From Candidatus Allofournierella pullistercoris (GTDB lineage Bacteria; Bacillota; Clostridia; Oscillospirales; Ruminococcaceae), in assembly GCA_018883715.1 (NCBI GenBank), contig JAHLFP010000017.1, positions 1 through 45,685 on the forward strand: a stretch of 45,685 bases of DNA. Direction: 5' to 3'. Position numbers and translations under genes: made by a program. The notes beneath the pieces were generated by a model. That model ran no database searches. It worked only from the letters and a program-made list of their open reading frames with translations, and was not told the DNA's origin. Positions 1 through 7,220 of this stretch are shown in pieces (position 1 is the first letter of the stretch; the number at the start of each line of letters is the position of its first letter).

Positions 1-1
1 G

Positions 2-535
2 AAAGGTGAAACGATAGGTATCGTACCGGATGAACGACAAAGGGCGTATCGAGAATGGAGGACGAAACTCAGCAGAAGATACTTTTGTCCTCGGACACGG
101 TGTTTACCATGGAGCGTGGGCAAGCGCCTCATGGGGAAGCACCGGATGCAGGACAAGGCCAGCAGGGTGGGCAACAGTACCTTTGAGATGCAGGGCGGCA
201 GTTTGACCGCAAAAAATGGCGGAATGTTCTACACCACCAATACGGAATCCACCATCGTGCTTTCGGACGTGACAATCCAAAATGCACCTGACAGCGAATT
301 TTTGCTCCGTTGCACTGGAAATCAAAATGAAAGAGGTTGGGGCCAGACTGGCGCGAATGGCGCAGACTGTCACTTTACCGCCCTGGAACAAACCCTGGAA
401 GGAAATGTGATTTGGGACTCCATCAGCAAGCTGGATTTTTACCTGACCCAGGGCAGTGCTCTGAAAGGTGCGTTTGTGCAGGATGAATCCTGTGCAGGGG
501 AAGGTGGGGATAGCTATGCCCAGGAGAAGGCATAA
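2..535 (+). pseudogene. 3' remnant of a surface (beta-helix/adhesin-like) protein
   Basis: The frame is open from the window edge to a TAA at 533. From about position 176 the peptide is rich in G, T, N and S, with segments such as STFEMQGGSLTAKNGG and ESTIVLSDVTIQN. These resemble the repeated strands of secreted right-handed beta-helix or adhesin-like proteins of gut Firmicutes. Upstream of about 170 the reading in this frame is basic and atypical. A matching segment (VFTMERGQ, around 100-123) sits in another frame, which suggests at least one frameshift. No ribosome binding site or signal peptide lies inside the window. The piece ends just before the pyrophosphatase terminator. I call it a decayed or truncated tail; the family assignment rests on sequence style only. 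Confidence 0.4.
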
Positions 536-574
536 CGCTTTGCCTACAAGTTTACATATAAATATAAAAAAGAA

Positions 575-607
575 AAGCGGGCAGTGGATATAACTGCCCG
601 CTTTTTG
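575..607. terminator. Bidirectional terminator between the remnant and ppa
   Basis: An 11-bp perfect stem (575-585 with 593-603, AAGCGGGCAGT and its complement) has a 7-nt loop. T-rich sequence follows on the plus strand, and the complementary A-run at 568-576 serves the minus strand. It can end ppa on the minus strand and the upstream remnant on the plus strand. Confidence 0.85.
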
Positions 608-627
608 GTGTTTTTGGTGTAATATGC

Positions 628-1161
628 TTATTTGCAATATTTCTCGATGTAGGCTTCCCGGCAGCGATTGATGATTTCCATGGCGGCGTCACGGCCTTGT
701 TCCTCATTAACCACGGTTTCCTTGCCTTCCAGGTTTTTGTAAACCGAGAAGAAGTGGCGCATCTCGCTGAACAGATGGCTGGGAAGTTCGTCGATATCGC
801 GATAGGTGTTGTACATGGGGTCGGTGAAGGGGATAGCAATGATTTTTTCATCCAGCTTGCCGCCGTCCAGCATGGTGAATACACCGATGGGGTAACAGCG
901 TACCAGACTCATGGGCTGGATTACCTCACTGGACATTACCAGTACGTCCAGCGGGTCGCCGTCGTCGGACAGGGTGCGGGGAATCAAACCATAGTTTGCG
1001 GGGTAGTGGGTGGAGGTGTACAGGATACGATCCAAGATAATCATACCTGTTTCCTTGTCCAGCTCGTATTTTTTCTTAGAGCCTTTTTCGATTTCGATGA
1101 CTGCTACAAAGTCATCGGCGTTGATGCGGGAAGGGTTCATGTCATGCCAGATATTTGCCAT
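628..1161 (-). CDS. ppa: Inorganic pyrophosphatase, family I
   Basis: This cytoplasmic enzyme hydrolyses pyrophosphate to two phosphates and so pulls nucleic acid, protein and lipid synthesis forward. The 177-aa length is typical of the soluble family I enzyme. The signature DGDPLD lies at residues 67-72; its aspartates bind the catalytic Mg ions. The YPANYG segment near residue 53 is also characteristic. The ATG follows a GGAAAGGA ribosome binding site. A TATAAT-like -10 (ATTATA on the plus strand, 1221-1226) lies within the palindrome GTTATAATTATAAC, but I see no good -35. The gene is monocistronic and is followed by a strong hairpin terminator. Confidence 0.95.
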   Translation of the reverse strand: MANIWHDMNPSRINADDFVAVIEIEKGSKKKYELDKETGMIILDRILYTSTHYPANYGLIPRTLSDDGDPLDVLVMSSEVIQPMSLVRCYPIGVFTMLDGGKLDEKIIAIPFTDPMYNTYRDIDELPSHLFSEMRHFFSVYKNLEGKETVVNEEQGRDAAMEIINRCREAYIEKYCK

Positions 1162-1350
1162 TTTCGTTTCATCCTTTCCTAATATGTAAAATAGGAATCT
1201 CCTACTCTACTCAGGTTATAATTATAACATAGTTTTGGAAAAAGGAATAGGAGTGCAGCGGTAAAAACAAGAATTAACAGCCAAGAAATGGGGAAAAATA
1301 AGGATTTCATGGGGTGGCAAAAAAATCTTGAAATTTTTTTGGAAAAACAC

Positions 1351-1379
1351 TTGACTTATCTCCCAGGGTGTAGTATTAT
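1351..1379 (+). promoter_or_regulatory. Promoter of the tRNA-Arg/His/Gln genes
   Basis: TTGACT (1351-1356) and TATTAT (1374-1379) are separated by exactly 17 bases. The site is 34 bases upstream of the tRNA-Arg 5' end and fits a sigma-A promoter. Confidence 0.85.
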
Positions 1380-1413
1380 ACTAGAGTAGCATGTCCCAGG
1401 GAACGACAACTAA

Positions 1414-1490
<77 letters not shown>

Positions 1491-1497
1491 AGTATGT

Positions 1498-1575
1498 GGT
1501 GGCTATGGCGCAGTTGGTTAGCGCGCCAGATTGTGGCTCTGGAGGCCGAGGGTTCGAATCCCTCTAGCCACCCCA
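1498..1575 (+). tRNA. tRNA-His (anticodon GUG)
   Basis: The acceptor GTGGCTA (1499-1505) pairs with TAGCCAC (1565-1571). The G at 1498 can be the extra G-1 facing C73, the hallmark of tRNA-His. Anticodon GTG is at 1533-1535 and CCA is encoded. It lies 7 bases after tRNA-Arg, so the two are probably cotranscribed. Confidence 0.97.
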
Positions 1576-1579
1576 CATC

Positions 1580-1613
1580 AAAAAAGCGAATTCGACTTCG
1601 AGTTCGCTTTTTT
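1580..1613 (+). terminator. Terminator after tRNA-His
   Basis: AAAAAAGCGAA (1580-1590) pairs with TTCGCTTTTTT (1603-1613), giving an 11-bp stem that ends in a T-run. tRNA-Gln follows only 7 bases later without an obvious promoter of its own, so some readthrough is likely. Confidence 0.75.
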
Positions 1614-1619
1614 CTATAA

Positions 1620-1694
1620 TGGGTTGTCGCCAAGCGGTAAGGCACGGGACTTTGACTCCCGCATCCGTGGGTTCGAATCCCGCCAACCCAACCA
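1620..1694 (+). tRNA. tRNA-Gln (anticodon UUG)
   Basis: The acceptor TGGGTTG pairs with CAACCCA. The anticodon stem is CGGGA/TCCCG with TTG at 1652-1654. The T-arm GTGGGTTCGAATCCCGC and an encoded CCA are present. A second Gln tRNA (CUG) is on the minus strand near 44.9 kb. Confidence 0.96.
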
Positions 1695-1695
1695 G

Positions 1696-1738
1696 ATAAG
1701 CCAGTTTGCTTTTGCAGATTGGCTTATTTTGTTTTTTG
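1696..1738 (+). terminator. Terminator after tRNA-Gln
   Basis: ATAAGCCA (1696-1703) pairs with TGGCTTAT (1720-1727) and is followed by TTTGTTTTTT. No convincing gene lies between here and the next promoter at 1932. Confidence 0.75.
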
Positions 1739-1931
1739 TGCGCAGTGCGGGCAGGTCATCGGTTGGGCTGACCCATCAAGGAATAAACTTCTGCTTGGGT
1801 TGCTGGTAGGGGATGGCATGCGAAGTAGATTTGGGAGTATCTTTTTGGGAGTGATTTGTGCTGTTTTAGCAGGGTGGACAGGCATACAAATTGTGAAAAC
1901 AAAAGAAAAATAAAAAAATCCAAAAAAACAC

Positions 1932-1960
1932 TTGCAATTCAATGCTGTGTATGATATTAT
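1932..1960 (+). promoter_or_regulatory. Promoter of the tRNA-Gly/Cys/Ser genes
   Basis: TTGCAA (1932-1937) and TATTAT (1955-1960) are 17 bases apart. The -10 ends 17 bases before the tRNA-Gly 5' end. Confidence 0.8.
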
Positions 1961-1977
1961 AACTGAGCAGTAAATCT

Positions 1978-2053
1978 GCGGCTTTAGCTCATCTGGTAGA
2001 GCGCCACCTTGCCAAGGTGGAGGTAGCGAGTTCGATCCTCGTAAGCCGCTCCA
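1978..2053 (+). tRNA. tRNA-Gly (anticodon GCC)
   Basis: The acceptor GCGGCTT pairs with AAGCCGC. The anticodon stem is CCACC/GGTGG with GCC at 2011-2013, and CCA is encoded. It is the first of three closely spaced tRNA genes. Confidence 0.97.
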
Positions 2054-2058
2054 TTTAC

Positions 2059-2133
2059 GGTGCTGTGGCCAAGTGGTAAGGCGAAGGTCTGCAAAACCTT
2101 TATTCACCAGTTCAAATCTGGTCAGCACCTCCA
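2059..2133 (+). tRNA. tRNA-Cys (anticodon GCA)
   Basis: The acceptor GGTGCTG pairs with CAGCACC. The anticodon stem is AAGGT/ACCTT with GCA at 2091-2093, and CCA is encoded. It starts 5 bases after tRNA-Gly. Confidence 0.97.
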
Positions 2134-2136
2134 TAT

Positions 2137-2228
2137 GGAAAGATGGCTGAGCTGGTCTAAGGCGCACGACTGGAAATCGTGTGTGGGCCTGAAACCCACC
2201 GAGGGTTCGAATCCCTCTCTTTCCGCCA
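2137..2228 (+). tRNA. tRNA-Ser (anticodon GGA)
   Basis: At 92 nt with a long variable arm (GTGGGCCTGAAACCCAC), this is a class II tRNA. The acceptor GGAAAGA pairs with TCTTTCC. Anticodon GGA is at 2172-2174 and CCA is encoded. Confidence 0.97.
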
Positions 2229-2231
2229 AAG

Positions 2232-2266
2232 AAAACCCGGTAGACAGTGGTTCTACCGGGTTTTTT
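2232..2266 (+). terminator. Terminator of the tRNA-Gly/Cys/Ser unit
   Basis: A 13-bp stem (AAAACCCGGTAGA with TCTACCGGGTTTT) is followed by six Ts, directly after tRNA-Ser. Confidence 0.9.
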
Positions 2267-2380
2267 CTTGTCCGGGTACACAGAAAGGTACACACAAGGC
2301 TGTTTCCCCTTTGTCTTTTGACATAGTTTGTGGTATATAAAAGATAGACACTATTTTGCAAGGTAAAGGGGTGAAGGCAT

Positions 2381-3076
2381 ATGGATGTGGAAGCGCTCTA
2401 TATTCAATCCATTCCTGCTCTTGTTTGGGGAAAGGCTTCCCAAAAGGTGTATCTGTATATCCATGGACAGGAAGGATGCAAGGAGGAAGCCCGGCTGTTT
2501 GCTTCGGTTGCAATCCGGCGTGGATGGCAGGTTTTAAGTGTGGATTTGCCAGAGCACGGGGAAAGAAAAGGGGAATCAGATTCTTTTTATCCGTGGAAGA
2601 TTGTACCGGAGCTTGGTTCTGTCATGGAGTACGCAAAACACCGATGGAACAAGATTGGGTTGTTCGCCAGCAGCATTGGCGCGTGGTTTAGTATGCTGAG
2701 TTTCAAGCAGGAACATCTGGAACAGGGGATGTTTGTTTCTCCGGTTGTGGATATGAAACAGCTGATTGAAACAATGATGGACTGGGCAGGAGTGTCGCCG
2801 GAACGACTCAGGCGGGAGCAGGTGATTGCCGCATCCTTTGGACAGACCCTTTCCTGGCAGTACAGGGAATATGCTGAGGAAAATCGGATAAGCCAGTGGC
2901 AAACACCCACCTGCGTTCTGTATGCGGGTAAGGATAATCTAGTGGGTAGAGAGACTGTACAAGCGTTTGCCCAGAAATTTAATGCTGTACTGACCATATG
3001 GGAAGAGGGGGAACACTGGTTTCACACCGAGGCCCAGTTGGATGTGTTGCGCCGATGGATTGAGCAACATCTTTAA
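2381..3076 (+). CDS. Alpha/beta hydrolase
   Basis: This 231-aa protein has the alpha/beta hydrolase layout: an oxyanion-hole HG at residues 29-30, a nucleophile elbow ASSIG with Ser98, an acid in AGKD at Asp185, and a catalytic His in GEHWFH (His212 or His215). It lacks a signal peptide, so it should be cytoplasmic. The substrate cannot be read from sequence; small esterase/lipase-like relatives cleave short acyl esters. The ATG follows AAAGGGGTGA. A TTGACA lies upstream near 2318, but the -10 is not clear. It precedes an AraC regulator that has its own promoter, so it is probably a single-gene unit. Confidence 0.8.
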   Translation: MDVEALYIQSIPALVWGKASQKVYLYIHGQEGCKEEARLFASVAIRRGWQVLSVDLPEHGERKGESDSFYPWKIVPELGSVMEYAKHRWNKIGLFASSIGAWFSMLSFKQEHLEQGMFVSPVVDMKQLIETMMDWAGVSPERLRREQVIAASFGQTLSWQYREYAEENRISQWQTPTCVLYAGKDNLVGRETVQAFAQKFNAVLTIWEEGEHWFHTEAQLDVLRRWIEQHL

Positions 3077-3147
3077 AGCGGCTTTCCGCTCAGTGGAATG
3101 TGACTGGAAAAAGCTGGTTTGGATGAGGGATTTAGCTCGTGATTCTC

Positions 3148-3176
3148 TTGACAGATTCAGGTTGTTAGCCTATACT
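3148..3176 (+). promoter_or_regulatory. Promoter of the AraC-type regulator
   Basis: TTGACA (3148-3153) and TATACT (3171-3176) are 17 bases apart. The predicted transcript would carry an untranslated leader of about 105 nt before the GTG at 3288. Confidence 0.75.
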
Positions 3177-3287
3177 AATCCGTGAAAGAAACCGGCTGAA
3201 AAACAAGCTGGATTTAACGGATAGAGATATGTTGCAGGGGCCATGCTCCGGACATCTGCCGGCATTCAGGAAAGGGAGGAATCTGCG

Positions 3288-3962
3288 GTGAGTGAGCTGT
3301 TTTTGCATCTTGTGTATGACCATCAGGAGATTTACAGGGCTGTTGAGCAGCAAAATCTGGACAAAGCCATGGCTTTGTGGCAGGAAAAATGCCGCAAAAT
3401 GGACGAACTGAATGTACGGCAGGCTCAAACCTTGCTGGATTCTTTAAGCCAGGTACTGCTGTCCTATGCTTTGAGCATGCAACGTGCAGAGGCACTGGAA
3501 TACCGCCATCGCTGTCACCAGATGATTCGCCAGCTTAAGCACCTGGGCGAGGTGGAACCCCTTGGCAACCAGATGATTCAGTGGCACTGCAAGGTGGTTG
3601 TTCACCAGGACAAGGAGACAAGCCATATCCAGATGGCCTGCCAGTATGTGCAGACTCACCTGGAAGAGCCGTTCACCCTAGAGACGGTGGCGAAGCATAT
3701 CTTTGTAAGCAAGTGTTATTTGTGCCGCATTTTCCGCAGTCAAACCGGAATGAGCTTTTCCCATTATGTAACCGAGCAACGGATGAAAAAGGCGGAACAG
3801 CTTTTGCGCCACAGCAACTTAAACATTGACCGCATTGCGGAAGAGTGCGGATATACATCGGCAACCTACTTTGCCACAAACTTTAGAAAATATAAAGGAG
3901 TATCCCCCAGTGCCTTTCGCCGCCAACTGGGGCAGGGGGAGAGTCCTTCCACCGAAACTTAA
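3288..3962 (+). CDS. AraC-family transcriptional regulator
   Basis: The protein is 224 aa with a C-terminal double helix-turn-helix DNA-binding domain at about residues 115-215. This includes the first recognition region VSKCYLCRIF and the family signature around CGYTSATYFATNFRKYKGVSPSAFR. The N-terminal 110 residues form a helical region resembling no sensor domain I recognise. I chose the GTG at 3288 because GGGAGG sits 7-12 bases upstream; the in-frame ATG at 3243 has no such site. The YgbA-like gene starts 16 bases after the stop, so the two are probably cotranscribed and the regulator may control it. The ligand is unknown. Confidence 0.88.
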   Translation: MSELFLHLVYDHQEIYRAVEQQNLDKAMALWQEKCRKMDELNVRQAQTLLDSLSQVLLSYALSMQRAEALEYRHRCHQMIRQLKHLGEVEPLGNQMIQWHCKVVVHQDKETSHIQMACQYVQTHLEEPFTLETVAKHIFVSKCYLCRIFRSQTGMSFSHYVTEQRMKKAEQLLRHSNLNIDRIAEECGYTSATYFATNFRKYKGVSPSAFRRQLGQGESPSTET

Positions 3963-3978
3963 TGCAAGGAGAAGACGC

Positions 3979-4302
3979 ATGGGAAAGTCAATCGAACAAA
4001 AATGCGCCAAGGAGCAGGCAGTGGTATCCCAGATGATTGCAATCTAATGCCGGGGTAAGCACAAGACAAAAAAGGGGCATCTTTGCCACGAGTGCCGGGC
4101 ACTGGAAGAGTATGCCAAGATGAAAACCAGAAACTGCCCCAGACTGTCGAATAAGGAGTTTTGCACCACCTGCCCCTATCCTTGCTATCAGCCCAGCCAG
4201 CGAGAGGCCATTCGCCGGGTGATGCGCTATGCAGGGCCACGGATGTTTTTACATAATCCTGTGGTGGCGATTCGTCACCTGCTTGCCACAAAACACCTGT
4301 AA
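3979..4302 (+). pseudogene. YgbA-like (nitrous-oxide-stimulated promoter family) gene with internal stop
   Basis: An ATG after AAGGAG opens a frame that reads MGKSIEQKCAKEQ and ends at TAA 4045-4047 after 22 codons. The same frame then runs on without interruption to 4302 with CRGKH, LCHECRALEEYAKMKTRNCP, FCTTCPYPCYQP and RVMRYAGPRMFLHNPVVAIRHLL. This is the cysteine-rich signature of the YgbA family (in E. coli, induced by nitrosative stress through NsrR). The stop replaces the residue before the conserved CR..H, normally an aromatic (MIALYCR), so one base change from TAT or TAC explains it. Only a short internal reinitiation at 4120 is possible. It is probably a recent pseudogene, or a base error in the assembly. 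Confidence 0.75.
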
Positions 4303-4315
4303 TTTTGCATGAATT

Positions 4316-4364
4316 AAAAAAGAACCTCATACCCTTGCAAACAAAGGGATGAGGTTCTTTTTTT
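4316..4364 (+). terminator. Terminator after the AraC/YgbA-like unit
   Basis: AAAAAAGAACCTCAT pairs with ATGAGGTTCTTTTTT, with an inner CCCTTTG-like stem. It ends in a long T-run and can work in both directions. Confidence 0.85.
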
Positions 4365-4398
4365 AATTGTAAAAAAACTATGAAATTGGGCAAAGCTA

Positions 4399-4427
4399 TT
4401 GACATCCAGAAAATGGATGGATAAAAT
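4399..4427 (+). promoter_or_regulatory. Promoter of the MarR-ABC exporter operon
   Basis: TTGACA (4399-4404) and TAAAAT (4422-4427) have a 17-base spacer. Transcription should start near 4434, inside the operator-like sequence that follows. Confidence 0.8.
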
Positions 4428-4429
4428 AC

Positions 4430-4460
4430 TTAGGTAAGCTAACTAAATTCTCGTGTTAGC
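4430..4460 (+). promoter_or_regulatory. Operator-like inverted repeats, probable MarR site
   Basis: TTAG-N5-CTAA (4430-4442) overlaps GCTAAC (4438-4443), which is repeated inverted as GTTAGC (4455-4460). The repeats sit over the predicted start site directly downstream of the -10. That position suits autorepression by the MarR protein encoded next. The assignment is inferred from position and symmetry. Confidence 0.5.
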
Positions 4461-4494
4461 TGTTGCGTGATATGGAAAGGAAAGGACCAACTCC

Positions 4495-5019
4495 ATGAAT
4501 AAGTTTGAACAAACATTGCCGATGGAACTACTTCGAGCCATGGACCATCTTGGCAAAGCCTGGCGTTGTACTTCGCCCCGGCCGAATTTGAACAAATCCA
4601 GCTTTTTTACCCTGATGACCCTGCGCAAATATGGCGTACGGCAGGAGCAGACGGGAGGATTGCCGGCAATGACCATTTCGGAGCTGGCAAAAACCATGGA
4701 ACAGACCAATCCAACCGTAAGTCAACGGGTTGCAAAACTGGAAGAGAAGGGCTATGTACAGCGTATCCCGGACAAGGAGGACCGGCGCACCGTTTGGGTG
4801 CAGTTGACCCAGCAAGGTGACCAGTTGGTCGAGCAGACCAGCAGCCAGGTTCACAACCGGATGCAACAGGTGATTGACAAGATGGAACAACAACATCACG
4901 CAAGTGTGCAACAGCTTATCCGTTTGATTCACTTTATGGCGGATTTGATGGAGCAGGAGTTTTCCAATACTGAATGTGGCACAAAAAATTTTGAAAAGGG
5001 AGAGAAACCATTATGCTGA
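4495..5019 (+). CDS. MarR-family transcriptional regulator
   Basis: This 174-aa protein has a winged helix-turn-helix at roughly residues 58-110. TISELAKTMEQTNPTVSQRVAKLEEKGYVQRIPDKEDRR is the typical MarR recognition helix and wing, with the conserved D-x-R-R wing tip. MarR proteins bind palindromes as dimers and release them on binding small molecules. The gene overlaps the first ABC exporter gene by 7 bases (its last codons cover the ATG at 5013), so it is translationally coupled and very likely represses this operon. The inducer is unknown; drugs or lipophilic compounds are usual for this arrangement. Confidence 0.9.
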   Translation: MNKFEQTLPMELLRAMDHLGKAWRCTSPRPNLNKSSFFTLMTLRKYGVRQEQTGGLPAMTISELAKTMEQTNPTVSQRVAKLEEKGYVQRIPDKEDRRTVWVQLTQQGDQLVEQTSSQVHNRMQQVIDKMEQQHHASVQQLIRLIHFMADLMEQEFSNTECGTKNFEKGEKPLC

Positions 5020-7220
5020 AATTACGGCGATACCTGAAACCTTATCTGGGTATTTTGCTGCTGGGCATTGGGCTGTTGTTCGGGCAGGCCATGCTGGAAT
5101 TGACGCTGCCCAACTACATGAGTGACATCGTGAACGTGGGCTTGCAGCAGGGAGGTATTACCCAGGCGGCACCTGAGGTGATTGCCCAGGATAGCATGAC
5201 CCTGATGCAGGTGTTCATGTCGGAGGAGGATAAAGCGGCGGTGCAAGCCGCTTACCAGCCACTGGAGCAGGCAGAGAACTCCGAAGAATTGGCAGAGCGC
5301 TACCCGGATGCAACCCAGCAGGACTGGGCTTTGACCGGGGATGCAGAGCAGGCCAGCGCCGCCTTTGAGCGGGCCAGCTATGCCTTGATTCAGACCATGC
5401 AGTCCATGCAAGGCGATGGTCAGGCGGCTGAGAGTGACAGCGAGGAGGCAGGACTGGATGCCGAGGCACTGGCACAGGTGATGCCCCTGCTGGCAGCACC
5501 TCAGATGCAGGAGACCATTCAGCAGTCCATCGAAACCGCCGCCGCTACCCCTGAAAGCACCCTGCACCAGACGGGTGTGGCATTGACTAAGATGTTCTAC
5601 CAGCAGGTTGGAGCAGACACGGATGCCATCCAGAACGACTATATCTGGAAAACCGGCCTGGAGATGGCTGGCCTGGCGGTTCTGCTGACCATTTGTGCTG
5701 TATCGGCAGGTTTCTGCATGGCAAAACTGGGTGCCGGTGTGGGCCGTGACCTGCGCCGTGAGGTATTCCGCAAGGTAACGTATTTTGATAACAACGAGAT
5801 TGACCAGTTTTCCGGCGCAAGTTTGATTACTCGTTCAACCAACGATATTACCCAGGTGCAAACCTTTTTGAGCATGGGTTTCCGCCTGCTCTGCTTTGCC
5901 CCCATTATGGGCATTGGTGGCCTGGTAATGGGCTTGACCAGGTGCATTAACCTGGCATGGGTGCTGGCTTTGGCTCTGGTGGTCATGCTGGGCCTGATTA
6001 TGGTGCTGTTCGCCATGGCCATGCCCCGCTTTAAAAAGATGCAGGCTCTGGTGGACCGACTGAACCTGGTAAGCCGGGAGGAACTGAGCGGCCTGATGGT
6101 GGTACGTGCCTTCTCCAACCAGGCCTTTATGCAGGACCGTTTCCAGACTGCCAACAAGGATTTGACCGAGAACACCCTGTTTGTAAACCGTGCCATGGCT
6201 ACCATGATGCCCTTTATGATGCTGGTGATGAACGGCCTGTCTCTGCTGATTGTTTGGTTTGGCGGCAAGCAAATTGCCCAAAGCAATATGCAGGTGGGCG
6301 ATATGATGGCCTTCATCCAGTACGCTATGCAGGTAATTATGAGTTTCTTGTTCATCAGCATCATGTTCATCATGGTGCCCCGTGCGTCCGTTTCCGCTGA
6401 GCGTATCATGGAAGTACTGCAAACTGAAAACCAGATTAAACAGCCGGAAAACCCGGTAATGCCGGAGGGTGGCATCCGGGGTGTGGTGGAATTCCACGAT
6501 GTATCCTTCCGCTATGAGGGTGCAGATGCGGACGTGCTGGAGCATGTGAACTTTACTGCTCGTCCTGGCCAGACGGTGGCTTTTATCGGCTCCACTGGTT
6601 CCGGTAAATCCACCCTGGTGAACCTGATTCCCCGTTTTTATGATGTAACCCAGGGAAGCATTACCGTGGACGGGGTAGACATCCGCAAGATGGACCAGAA
6701 AAAACTCCGTGATGCCATTGGCTATGTGCCCCAGAAGGGCCTGCTGTTCAGCGGTACGGTGGCAAGCAACCTGCGCTATGGTGTGCCGGATGCCAGCGAT
6801 GCACTGCTGAAGGAAAGCACCGATATTGCCCAGGCCGCAGAGTTTATCCAGAAGCTGGAAAACGGCATGGATACCGAAATCAGCCAGGGCGGTACCAACG
6901 TGTCTGGCGGTCAGCGTCAGCGTCTGTCCATTGCCCGTGCGCTGGTGAAAAAAGCACCGATTTATATCTTTGACGATACCTTCTCCGCACTGGATTTCAA
7001 GACCGACGCAAAACTGCGTGCCGCCTTGAAGGGCTACACTGAGGAGTCCACCGTGCTGATTGTGGCACAGCGTGTGTCCACTATCATGCATGCAGACCAG
7101 ATTCTGGTGCTGGACGAGGGACGTGTTGTGGGACAGGGCACACATGATGAACTGCTGCGCACCTGCACCACCTACCGCGAGATTGCGGAAAGTCAGCTTT
7201 CAAAGGAGGAATTGGCATAA
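5013..7220 (+). CDS. ABC exporter half-transporter, degenerate-site subunit
   Basis: The protein has 735 aa: a membrane domain followed by an ATPase domain. TM1 (about residues 12-33) is followed by an unusually long Q/E/A-rich extracytoplasmic segment of about 180 residues before TM2. Walker A is GSTGSGKST near residue 526 and the signature is VSGGQ near 630. Walker B reads IYIFDD, with Asp where catalytic Glu is usual, and the H-loop reads AQRVS with Gln in place of His. This is the inactive-site half of a heterodimeric exporter of the TM287/288 or LmrCD type; the partner follows. The substrate is unknown. The ribosome binding site is GGGAGAG. Confidence 0.92.
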   Translation: MLKLRRYLKPYLGILLLGIGLLFGQAMLELTLPNYMSDIVNVGLQQGGITQAAPEVIAQDSMTLMQVFMSEEDKAAVQAAYQPLEQAENSEELAERYPDATQQDWALTGDAEQASAAFERASYALIQTMQSMQGDGQAAESDSEEAGLDAEALAQVMPLLAAPQMQETIQQSIETAAATPESTLHQTGVALTKMFYQQVGADTDAIQNDYIWKTGLEMAGLAVLLTICAVSAGFCMAKLGAGVGRDLRREVFRKVTYFDNNEIDQFSGASLITRSTNDITQVQTFLSMGFRLLCFAPIMGIGGLVMGLTRCINLAWVLALALVVMLGLIMVLFAMAMPRFKKMQALVDRLNLVSREELSGLMVVRAFSNQAFMQDRFQTANKDLTENTLFVNRAMATMMPFMMLVMNGLSLLIVWFGGKQIAQSNMQVGDMMAFIQYAMQVIMSFLFISIMFIMVPRASVSAERIMEVLQTENQIKQPENPVMPEGGIRGVVEFHDVSFRYEGADADVLEHVNFTARPGQTVAFIGSTGSGKSTLVNLIPRFYDVTQGSITVDGVDIRKMDQKKLRDAIGYVPQKGLLFSGTVASNLRYGVPDASDALLKESTDIAQAAEFIQKLENGMDTEISQGGTNVSGGQRQRLSIARALVKKAPIYIFDDTFSALDFKTDAKLRAALKGYTEESTVLIVAQRVSTIMHADQILVLDEGRVVGQGTHDELLRTCTTYREIAESQLSKEELA

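Noticed and set aside
1719-1913. 64-codon open frame, or its 31-codon hydrophobic end from 1818
   Set aside because: The longer start lies inside the tRNA-Gln terminator and neither start has a ribosome binding site. A single short hydrophobic stretch is not enough to call a gene.
3243-3287. Upstream ATG start for the AraC regulator
   Set aside because: The GTG at 3288 has a well-spaced GGGAGG and the 15 extra residues do not look like family sequence.
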